Made by a program: the position numbers and the translations under genes
Part shown: one piece after another, positions 1 to 8,978 of the stretch
How the letters are laid out: every line of letters begins with the position of its first letter
How positions within the stretch are numbered: the first letter of the stretch is position 1
NCBI GenBank assembly: GCA_015058205.1
Contig: SVCS01000005.1
Location: 1-35,239, forward strand
Length of the DNA stretch: 35,239 bases
From: Clostridiales bacterium
Lineage (GTDB): Bacteria; Bacillota; Clostridia; Peptostreptococcales; Anaerovoracaceae
Direction of reading: 5' to 3'
Notes under the pieces: generated by a model
The model's database searches: none
What the model saw: the letters and a program-made list of their open reading frames with translations, nothing else
Told to the model about the DNA's origin: nothing

Positions 1-326
1 ACCATATTCAGTTCCTCCAGTGTGACATACCCCTGGACGAGCCCGTCATCCGCGAGTGCTGCGATATCTTTGTATGGGATATAGTATGAGATAGACTGAC
101 GCTCATCACTGATCCAGCCCGTGTCAGTAAAGAACTCGATCTGATCCTCTGCCATCTTTTCTATCGGCAGATCCCAACATCCGAATTCATCCCATTGAAT
201 GAACGAACGGCTGCGGCTCAATATCGGTGTTAGACGATATTCTCCATCTTTGCGGATATACGGTCCGATCGCCTCGATCTTCCCATCTTTCTCTGCAGCT
301 GCATAGAATTCATAATATGTGCTCAT
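1..326 (-). CDS. Hypothetical protein, 3'-truncated by the window edge
   Basis: Manual reverse-strand translation MSTYYEFYAAAEKDGKIEAIGPYIRKDGEYRLTPILSRSRSFIQWDEFGCWDLPIEKMAEDQIEFFTDTGWISDERQ... with no stop to position 1; preceded by a GGAGGGGAAAGGT ribosome-binding site. Confidence 0.6.
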   Translation of the reverse strand, partial: MSTYYEFYAAAEKDGKIEAIGPYIRKDGEYRLTPILSRSRSFIQWDEFGCWDLPIEKMAEDQIEFFTDTGWISDERQSISYYIPYKDIAALADDGLVQGYVTLEELNM

Positions 327-411
327 ACCTTTCCCCTCCTTCATCTCCAGTGATAATGTAGTAGCATAATACGCCGTGAGTACAAAAGTCTGTACTCAGA
401 ACCCGGAAATG

Positions 412-453
412 AAAAAGACGCCGAAACCATTGAAATTTCAATGTTTCAGCGTC
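412..453 (-). terminator. Rho-independent terminator, probably of guaA
   Basis: GACGCcGAAACcattgaaatttcaatGTTTCaGCGTC inverted repeat (417-453); followed by TTTTTC on the minus strand. Confidence 0.75.
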
Positions 454-561
454 TGATAAAATCACTGTATTTTTAGAACCATTTTAGAACCACGCCGCTT
501 CTTCCGATTGGCCAAAGCCAGTCATACCAAGGGTTTCAGCGATGTGGTAAGCCATCCGCAA

Positions 562-1536
562 CTATTCCCACTCTATGGTCGACACTGGTTTATCCGAGAT
601 ATCCCAGAGCACTCTGTTGATGCCCGGAACTTCTGCGATGATTCTGTCGCGGATGATGCAGAGCATATCCCAAGGAATCTCTACTGACTTTGCAGTAACC
701 GCATCTACCGTGTGAATCGCGCGGATGACTGCAGCCCATCCCATATAGCGTTTGCCGTCTTTGATGCCTGTTGACTTGACATCCGGAATTGCTACGAAGT
801 ACTGCCATGGAGCCGGATCCATCTTGCCGATCTCCTCACGGACGATGGCATCTGCTTCACGTACTGCTTCCAGTCTGTCGCGGGTAATTGCGCCGACGCA
901 TCTGACGCCCAGGCCAGGACCTGGGAACGGCTGTCTGTAAACCATGCTGTCAGGCAGACCCAGCTGCTTGCCGACAACTCTGACTTCATCTTTATACAGA
1001 AGCTTAACCGGCTCAACCAGTTCAAACTGCAGATCTTCCGGCAGCCCGCCTACATTGTGATGTGCCTTAACGCCATCCGATTCCAGAATGTCCGGATAGA
1101 TGGTTCCCTGACCGAGGAATTCGATACCCTCCAGTTTGGATGCCTCTTCTGCAAAGACATCAATGAATTCTTTGCCGATGATCTTTCTCTTCGTTTCCGG
1201 ATCATCCACGCCTGCCAGCTTGTCCAGGAATCTGTCAACAGCATCCACATAAATGAGATTTGCGCCGAGCTCTTCCTTGAACACTTTGATAACCTGCTCC
1301 GGTTCGCCTTTGCGCAGGAGTCCGTGGTTGACGTGAACGCATACCAGCTGGTCGCCGATCGCCTTGATCAGCAGAGCTGCTACAACAGAGGAGTCAACGC
1401 CGCCGGACAAAGCCAACAGCACCTTCTTGTCTCCTACCTGCTCCTTTACTGCCGCAATCTGCTCATCGATAAAAGCCTGCGCCAGCTCCGGATTGATGAT
1501 TCTCTCCATAGTTTCCGGTCTTACATTTGGATCCAT
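562..1536 (-). CDS. guaA: GMP synthase ATP-pyrophosphatase subunit (stand-alone, no glutamine amidotransferase domain)
   Basis: LLALSGGVDSSVVAALL PP-loop and C-terminal ...VLWDISDKPVSTIEWE typical of GuaA. It is 324 aa with an AGGAGG site just upstream of the ATG, so the amidotransferase domain is absent. Confidence 0.93.
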   Translation of the reverse strand: MDPNVRPETMERIINPELAQAFIDEQIAAVKEQVGDKKVLLALSGGVDSSVVAALLIKAIGDQLVCVHVNHGLLRKGEPEQVIKVFKEELGANLIYVDAVDRFLDKLAGVDDPETKRKIIGKEFIDVFAEEASKLEGIEFLGQGTIYPDILESDGVKAHHNVGGLPEDLQFELVEPVKLLYKDEVRVVGKQLGLPDSMVYRQPFPGPGLGVRCVGAITRDRLEAVREADAIVREEIGKMDPAPWQYFVAIPDVKSTGIKDGKRYMGWAAVIRAIHTVDAVTAKSVEIPWDMLCIIRDRIIAEVPGINRVLWDISDKPVSTIEWE

Positions 1537-1762
1537 TTCTTTTCCTCCTAATATATTTCAATGCATTATTTACGCAGTTCATGTATTTCATCAAAGAATA
1601 ATTGATTATATCACAAAAGTCAGTAAGCGAAAATCAGTATGTGAAAATATGTTGGGATACTTTCGGATGCTGCCCGCAAGGTACTTTTGGCTGCGGTGCT
1701 TTTGTGTTAGAATCGTAGGGTACGACATCATAAGGAACGACATCATAAGGAAAGGCTGAATC

Positions 1763-2650
1763 ATGACATCAGAAACATCTATGAAACCATTGCTCGCAAT
1801 CATATGCGTTAACTTCATATGGGGATTTGACTTCATCGCCATCGAATACATGATGGGGTTTATGTCCCCTGCCATGTTTACCTTTGTGCGGCTCATCATT
1901 GGATCAGTGGTTTTGACGGCATGTGTCTTCCTGTTCAGGGGTGGCCTGCATATCAAACGGAAGGATATGCCTCGCATTTTCATTTCCGGCGCGATCGGCA
2001 TGTCTGTTTATTTCACCATTGAAAATCTCGGTACGGGACTGACATCCGCCTCTTTTTCTTCTCTGATTATGGCCACCGTCCCGATCTTCGGCATGATCGG
2101 CGACCGCATTTTCTATGGAAACAAAATCACACCGCTCAAAGTTGTTTGCATTCTTGCCTCGATTTTCGGCGTCTACCTTCTGGTATCCGGTGAACCGATG
2201 GGCATCAGCGCAATCGGTGTTTTGGCAATGTTCGCCGCGGCGATTGCATGGACCATTTATATTGTTGTTGTGAAACCTCTCTATGATAAATACGATCTGC
2301 TGACCCTCCTGACAGGACTGTTCCTTTCCGGACTGATCGTCCAGATTCCAATCGTTGCGGTCAGCCAGGCTGTGACCCACACGCCGATCGTTGTGACCCC
2401 GATGGGCATCCTGGTGACGCTCGCCACCGCCATCGTCTGCATCATCATCGGGGAATTTGGATACATCTACGCCGTCGGCAAGCTGTCTACGACCCTAGTC
2501 GCTGCTTTTGAAAACGTACTGCCGGTTACTGCGGTCATTTTTTCCATTTTCATCTTCGGCAAAATTCTGACCGCCATACAAATCATCGGCGGTGTTATAA
2601 TACTGATAGCTGTTACTACTATTGCATTTCTCGAAAGGAATAAAGAATAA
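1763..2650 (+). CDS. EamA/DMT-family transporter
   Basis: 295 aa with about 10 hydrophobic segments; NFIWGFDFIAIEYMMGFMSPAMFTFVR and C-terminal EamA repeat pattern. Confidence 0.88.
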   Translation: MTSETSMKPLLAIICVNFIWGFDFIAIEYMMGFMSPAMFTFVRLIIGSVVLTACVFLFRGGLHIKRKDMPRIFISGAIGMSVYFTIENLGTGLTSASFSSLIMATVPIFGMIGDRIFYGNKITPLKVVCILASIFGVYLLVSGEPMGISAIGVLAMFAAAIAWTIYIVVVKPLYDKYDLLTLLTGLFLSGLIVQIPIVAVSQAVTHTPIVVTPMGILVTLATAIVCIIIGEFGYIYAVGKLSTTLVAAFENVLPVTAVIFSIFIFGKILTAIQIIGGVIILIAVTTIAFLERNKE

Positions 2651-3559
2651 ATGACGGATAAAATCATACGCGCAACCGCCGCGCAGGAATACATCAGAGC
2701 TTTTGCGGTAGATTCCACAGAAATGGTGGCGGAAGCCCGTGAAATACACAAGACATTCCCCGTCGTCACGGCAGCCCTCGGCAGACTCCTGTCCGCCGGC
2801 GCCATGATGGGCTCCATGATGAAAGGCGATAAGGACCTGATTACTCTGACCGTGAAAGGAGACGGACCTATCGGCAGCATCACCGTGACGGCAGATTCCC
2901 ACGGCAACGTGAAAGGATTCCCCGGAAATCCTTCCGTTGACATTCCTACCCGCGAGGATCCAGTCAGTGGCGCGGTCAAACTCGATGTTGGCGGCGCGGT
3001 TGGACCTGGCATCCTGACTGTAAGCATGGACCTTGGTCTCAAGGAACCGTACAATGGGCAGGTCGAACTTCAGACAGGTGAAATTGGCGAAGACCTAGCC
3101 TATTATTTCACTGTCTCTGAGCAGACACCAAGCGCTGTTGCCCTCGGTGTCATGATCGGCAAAGACAGCAGCGTCCTTCACGCGGGCGGCTTCATTATCC
3201 AGCTTATGCCGGATGCGAAAGAAGAAGTCATCTCAGCCCTGGAAGCCAAACTGGCTGATCTGGAACCTGTTACCACCCTGATGGAACGGGGCCTCGGGCC
3301 AGAAGAGATCCTGCGCCTCATCCTCGGCGATATGGATCTTATCATCACCGAAGAGAAGCCCGTCCGCTTCCACTGCAACTGCTCCCGTGAGCGCATATCC
3401 CATGCACTCGCCACCCTGAGCACTGCTGATCTGGAATCCATGATCGCCGATGACGAAGAGATCGAAGTGAAATGCTTCTTCTGCAATTCCGCCTACAAGT
3501 TCGGCACCGATGAACTGCGGGAGATACTGCAGCAACGAAACACAAAAGACACGGAATAA
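2651..3559 (+). CDS. hslO: Hsp33 redox-regulated chaperone
   Basis: Hsp33 N-domain (IIRATAAQEYIRAFAVDST) and the C-terminal zinc site CNC...CFFC. Confidence 0.95.
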   Translation: MTDKIIRATAAQEYIRAFAVDSTEMVAEAREIHKTFPVVTAALGRLLSAGAMMGSMMKGDKDLITLTVKGDGPIGSITVTADSHGNVKGFPGNPSVDIPTREDPVSGAVKLDVGGAVGPGILTVSMDLGLKEPYNGQVELQTGEIGEDLAYYFTVSEQTPSAVALGVMIGKDSSVLHAGGFIIQLMPDAKEEVISALEAKLADLEPVTTLMERGLGPEEILRLILGDMDLIITEEKPVRFHCNCSRERISHALATLSTADLESMIADDEEIEVKCFFCNSAYKFGTDELREILQQRNTKDTE

Positions 3560-3577
3560 TGTTATGACCCATACGCG

Positions 3578-4462
3578 TTATGATCCATACGCGGGCTGTT
3601 CAATCTGACAGCCCGCTTTTCTTGCGACGCTAACCAATGTTTTGTTCCACTGCGGGCTGGCGGTAAGCACCTGAAACAATACTTCTTTCACTCTGGCCTC
3701 CTCCCGGATATCGTGATGAAAGGTCATGAAGACATTTCTTCCAATCATCAAGCCTATGCTGTCATAAGCCTGAAGTCGTATAATGAGGTCTTCATCATAT
3801 TCTCTCAAATCCATCCTTCCCACGTGTTCCAGAATCACTAGTCTCCCATCAGGCAACATAATAATGAAATCCGGATGGTATGCCCGGTTGCTGATCGTTA
3901 CACGAGTTTCATATCGGTACGGAATATGCAGCCTCTCAAGAAGGTCCCCGATAAACCTCTCTGACTGCGTACGCATATATACCCCTCCCCTCGTCGGATA
4001 GATCAGTTCCTCCCTCCGGTTCTCCTTCTGGCTGTGCCGGTCCGAATTCCATATTCTCTGGTTCGGTGTCATCGTGATCCGTTCAATGTCCAATCCCGCA
4101 TCCTCATATTTCTTCAGAAGCGTTTCGATTTGAGGGTAGAGTCTTAAAATGATACGTACCGTTTCGCTCGTCCATCCTTCCTCAAGAATCTGTTCCAACA
4201 AAATCGCGCGAAGTTCTAAATACTGCTTACTTGCTAGTTGATACACCGTTTCAGGAAAACTCGTGATTCCTTTCACCGTTCCATCCAATCTATGATTGAA
4301 CTGGACGTGTCCATTTCTGACCCTGATACTCAGTTTTCCCTTCGGCAACGAACTCAGCTCTTTTTTCATTTCGCTGAGTTCACCGTATAGATTTGCGTTT
4401 ATTCTGTCGATTTTGGTTTTAGCGAGGACCGGAGTCAACAGCACTTTTGATTTTTCTCCCAT
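3578..4462 (-). CDS. Orphan gut-Clostridia protein family with PD-(D/E)XK nuclease-like C-terminus
   Basis: The ORF track gives 3578..4576, but MGEKSKVLLTPVLAKTKIDRINANLYGEL is a more likely start (about 4462). RTQSERFIGDLLERLHIPYRYETRV...YHPDFIIMLPDGRLVILEHVGRMD matches the YPDF...EHxGxMD pattern recalled from an abundant uncharacterised Firmicutes family. Confidence 0.7.
   Translation of the reverse strand: MGEKSKVLLTPVLAKTKIDRINANLYGELSEMKKELSSLPKGKLSIRVRNGHVQFNHRLDGTVKGITSFPETVYQLASKQYLELRAILLEQILEEGWTSETVRIILRLYPQIETLLKKYEDAGLDIERITMTPNQRIWNSDRHSQKENRREELIYPTRGGVYMRTQSERFIGDLLERLHIPYRYETRVTISNRAYHPDFIIMLPDGRLVILEHVGRMDLREYDEDLIIRLQAYDSIGLMIGRNVFMTFHHDIREEARVKEVLFQVLTASPQWNKTLVSVARKAGCQIEQPAYGS
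3591..3622 (+). terminator. Rho-independent terminator of the EamA-hslO transcript
   Basis: GCGGGCTGTtcaatctgACAGCCCGCTTTTCTT; lies inside the 3' end of the convergent gene. Confidence 0.8.
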
Positions 4463-4564
4463 TATTAATATTCCCCTTTTATTATTCGTGTTTAGGGTAT
4501 TTATACCATTATTAACAATATTTGGCAACTCTTTCATTGGCTTTCTTGATCTTTCTTTTTCTCT

Positions 4565-4860
4565 AACCACATACAAAACGAAAGATCAAGGGTTCTGCAT
4601 AACTGAAAGTGGTTATTGCCCTTCCCAAGTTCGCTCTCAACCACTCGCAATACGAAGTTTCAAGGACTTCAGGTGCTTGCTTGTGGTCATTCCCTTGTTG
4701 AAAGTTGTTTTCAACCACGCAAGATGTGTAATATCAAGGGTTTCACGCACCGCTGTGTGGTTGTGTTCCTTCTAAACCCCTGCTTCAACCACTCACGATA
4801 CGTAATATCAAGGGTTTCACGCACCGCTGTGTGGTTGTGTTTCTCTCTCACCCCTTCCTA
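4565..4860. repeat. Four-unit degenerate tandem array, 74-bp period
   Basis: AACCAC at 4565, 4639, 4713 and 4787 (exactly 74 bp apart). Each unit has TCAAGG at unit positions 22-27 and GTGGTT (GTGGTC in unit 2) at 45-50, then a divergent 24-nt pyrimidine-rich segment. Units 3 and 4 are nearly identical over about 50 nt. Confidence 0.9.
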
Positions 4861-4871
4861 ACCCCACAACA

Positions 4872-4905
4872 AAACCCCGGTCCGCACATTTGTGGATCGG
4901 GGTTT
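4872..4905 (-). terminator. Terminator of groESL
   Basis: AAACCCCGGTCC gCACatttGTG GATCGGGGTTT hairpin just downstream of groEL. Confidence 0.75.
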
Positions 4906-4945
4906 CTGATTAATCAACTTGATTGTTGCGAGGTGACCAGTGGAA

Positions 4946-6586
<1,641 letters not shown>

Positions 6587-6600
6587 TCATATACCTCCTT

Positions 6601-6879
6601 TTATTCAACCACGGCCAGGATGTCTCTCTGGTCCATGATGGATACTTCTTCACCGTTGTACTTCACATCTGTTCCGGCGTACTTGCTGAAAATAACCTTG
6701 TCGCCTACCTTCAGTTCCATCTTAACGTCTTCCGTTCCAGGTCCTACAGCCAGTACCTCAGCGATCTGAGGCTTCTCCTGAGCGCTGCCCGGAAGTACGA
6801 TTCCGCTTGCTGTTGTCTCTTCACTGGCAACTTCTTTGATAACTACTTTTGTGCCGAGTGGCTTGATTCCGTAACTCAT
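6601..6879 (-). CDS. groES: Co-chaperonin GroES
   Basis: MSYGIKPLGTKVVIKEVASEETTASGIVLPGSAQEKPQIAEVLAVGPG...; AAGGAGATG site upstream of this ATG, so it is preferred over the track start at 6906. Confidence 0.97.
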   Translation of the reverse strand: MSYGIKPLGTKVVIKEVASEETTASGIVLPGSAQEKPQIAEVLAVGPGTEDVKMELKVGDKVIFSKYAGTDVKYNGEEVSIMDQRDILAVVE

Positions 6880-6959
6880 ACTTGTCATCTCCTTTTTATT
6901 TTTCAAGGGCCTTCAAAGCCCCATTCTATCGGGCCTCTAATCCATCCCTTTCGTCGTTG

Positions 6960-6986
6960 TTAGCACTCCCCCTGTTCGAGTGCCAA
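6960..6986. promoter_or_regulatory. CIRCE operator (HrcA site) of groESL
   Basis: TTAGCACTC-cccctgttc-GAGTGCCAA against the consensus TTAGCACTC-N9-GAGTGCTAA, in the groES leader. Confidence 0.95.
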
Positions 6987-6990
6987 GTAT

Positions 6991-7019
6991 AATTTACCTC
7001 TATTGTACGGGTTTGTCAA
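6991..7019 (-). promoter_or_regulatory. Probable vegetative promoter of groESL
   Basis: Minus strand TTGACA (7019-7014), 17 nt, TAAATT (6996-6991), just upstream of CIRCE. Confidence 0.6.
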
Positions 7020-7054
7020 CCTGTTTTCTCATCCTTTCGATAAAAAAAGTACAA

Positions 7055-7080
7055 ATAAAAACGGCCCATCGCATGGGCCG
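7055..7080 (-). terminator. Rho-independent terminator of the P-loop ATPase gene
   Basis: Minus strand CGGCCCAT gcg ATGGGCCG TTTTTATTTG. Confidence 0.85.
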
Positions 7081-7108
7081 CTGCTTACCGTCAATATGAC
7101 CGCGCAAA

Positions 7109-7933
7109 CTACACAACTTCCTTGACGTCGATATTGACCTTGTTGACATTGAAAGCTGTCATCTCCTCAATGATCGTAGCAATCATAGCCTGAAAAGTCT
7201 CGGCTTTGCCTGGCAGATCATCGCTGTAATCCATATTGATAGTGACATTGAGTTCGATTCCTTCATTTCTCATTTCCCGGTTTTCTTTGACTGTCACCAT
7301 GTCGATCACATTGATGCTCTCCGCATCCTGCCTGATACAATCAATGATGTCAGTCATGACCTTTTCCGAAATGTTATACCGTCCCATATAGCTGTAGGAA
7401 GGACGGACGACAGATTTTTCGGCGCCTTCTTTCCAGTGTTCTATGGGATTGAAGTCCTTCAGCAACTTCATCGGCTTCATAAAATACCCGGAGAACTGCT
7501 TCTTCAGCTGGAATGTCGGCGCAGGGATGACATGCTGCCCCATTTCCTTGCGCTGCTTGCGGGCGATGACCCTTTCTTCGTCAGTGGTGATCTCTTCTAT
7601 GTAGATGCGTTCCTCCGGTTCTGGTAGCTCAAGTCTTGCAATGATCTTATCGACCATTCTGTCCGAGGTCCCGATGATCAGAATCGACTTCGGTTTCATT
7701 CGCGCGATGGCTGCTTTTGCCTCTTCTGCTCTGTCATCATCATCAAATACAGCAGCCTGCACGGCGCGGATGATCGTACGCTCACGTTTCGCGGAAATGC
7801 CGGAAATGACCTTGTTCTTATATATGAAAAGGCCATCGTCGATGATACTTTCTATATTCCTTTCTTTGCACAGGTTGATGGCTTGAAAACTCTTCCCTGT
7901 ACCGCTTCTCCCCGATAATGTGTAAACTTTCAT
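7109..7933 (-). CDS. P-loop ATP-binding protein with Asp23/Gls24-like C-terminus
   Basis: Walker A GRSGTGKS at the N-terminus; C-terminal GIELNVTINMDYSDDLPGKAETFQAMIATIIEEMTAFNVNKVNIDVKEVV resembles Asp23/Gls24. Confidence 0.75.
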   Translation of the reverse strand: MKVYTLSGRSGTGKSFQAINLCKERNIESIIDDGLFIYKNKVISGISAKRERTIIRAVQAAVFDDDDRAEEAKAAIARMKPKSILIIGTSDRMVDKIIARLELPEPEERIYIEEITTDEERVIARKQRKEMGQHVIPAPTFQLKKQFSGYFMKPMKLLKDFNPIEHWKEGAEKSVVRPSYSYMGRYNISEKVMTDIIDCIRQDAESINVIDMVTVKENREMRNEGIELNVTINMDYSDDLPGKAETFQAMIATIIEEMTAFNVNKVNIDVKEVV

Positions 7934-8003
7934 ATTGAATTCTTTCTATGCAAATGCTATAATTCAGTCATCAAATGCAGAATCTTTTAAGGAGGTAATA
8001 TTA

Positions 8004-8171
8004 ATGGCTTACAAAATTACTGACGAATGCATCGCTTGCGGCGCTTGCAAAGACGAATGTCCAGTAGAAGCTATCTCAGAAGGCGACATCTATGTTATCG
8101 ACGCTGAAGCTTGCATCGATTGTGGTGCTTGCGCAGGTGCATGCCCTGTAGATGCTCCAGTAGAAGAATAG
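8004..8171 (+). CDS. 2[4Fe-4S] ferredoxin
   Basis: MAYKITDECIACGACKDECPVEAISEGDIYVIDAEACIDCGACAGACPVDAPVEE: two CxxCxxCxxxCP motifs, AAGGAGG site upstream. Confidence 0.96.
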   Translation: MAYKITDECIACGACKDECPVEAISEGDIYVIDAEACIDCGACAGACPVDAPVEE

Positions 8172-8197
8172 TCTTTTACCAAGGAACGTAATTCTAT

Positions 8198-8225
8198 GAC
8201 CGCTTCATTGCGAAGCGGTCATTTC
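8198..8225 (+). terminator. Ferredoxin terminator
   Basis: GACCGCTTC attgc GAAGCGGTC atttcatttt. Confidence 0.85.
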
Positions 8226-8250
8226 ATTTTAAAGCCATATCATTTTTTTA

Positions 8251-8895
8251 CTAATTCTTTTCGTCTGATGCTCTGCTCATGTGGTAAGCCAGTGAGTGGA
8301 GACTCTCGCTGATGTGTACATTCTCCACCGCAACATGGGATGGTGTTTCAATGTCGATCGGTGCGAAATTCCACAATCCTCTGACACCTGCGAAACAAAG
8401 CTTGTCTGCAACTTCCTGGGCGACTTCCTTCGTTGTACAGATGATGCCAATGTCGATGTTGTTATTCTCAACGAATTCAACAATGCCTTCGTAATCCATG
8501 ACTTCAACACCGTTAATTACAGTTCCTATGAGTTCCGGCTTGACTTCGAAGATACCCTGCACTACGAAACCTGTCTTATAGTAATAGGTGTGGTTTACGA
8601 TGGCCTTGCCGAGATTGCCGGCTCCCACAACGACCATCTTGTACTCTCTGTCCAGTCCGAGGATGGAACTGATCTCATTGTAAAGACCTTCTACACTGTA
8701 TCCGTATCCCTGCTGTCCGAATCCGCCGAAGTTGTTCAGGTCCTGTCTGATCTGCGACGCGGTGTAACCGATGAGGCTGCTGAACTCATTGGATGAAATT
8801 TTATCCACGCCCTTCTTGCGGAGCTCATTAAGATACCTCCTGTAACGAGGAAGTCTTCTAATTACCGCATTGGATATTTTCGCCTGTTTTTTCAT
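8251..8895 (-). CDS. rex: Redox-sensing transcriptional repressor Rex
   Basis: RRLPRYRRYLNELRKKGV, SSNEFSSLIGYTASQIRQDLNNFGGFGQQGYGY, VVVGAGNLGKA. Confidence 0.97.
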   Translation of the reverse strand: MKKQAKISNAVIRRLPRYRRYLNELRKKGVDKISSNEFSSLIGYTASQIRQDLNNFGGFGQQGYGYSVEGLYNEISSILGLDREYKMVVVGAGNLGKAIVNHTYYYKTGFVVQGIFEVKPELIGTVINGVEVMDYEGIVEFVENNNIDIGIICTTKEVAQEVADKLCFAGVRGLWNFAPIDIETPSHVAVENVHISESLHSLAYHMSRASDEKN

Positions 8896-8978
8896 ATCGT
8901 TCTCTCCGAATTACCAATTCTGTTTCCATCGGAAACACTCCGTGGAGTGCCCGTAATCTTACCGAAATTATACCGAAA

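Noticed and set aside
4565-4860. Calling the 74-bp array a CRISPR
   Set aside because: Repeats are too divergent between units, the intervening segments are biased to pyrimidines, and no cas genes are present.
4616-4861. ORF-track proteins within the repeat array (4296-4775, 4616-4861, 4831-5091, plus)
   Set aside because: They arise from the repeats and gene edges; the 74-bp period is not a codon multiple and no ribosome-binding site or recognisable domain is seen.
8930-8960. CACTCC GT GGAGTG palindrome between rex and the ABC-F gene
   Set aside because: Short stem with a poor T tract; not enough to call a terminator or an operator.
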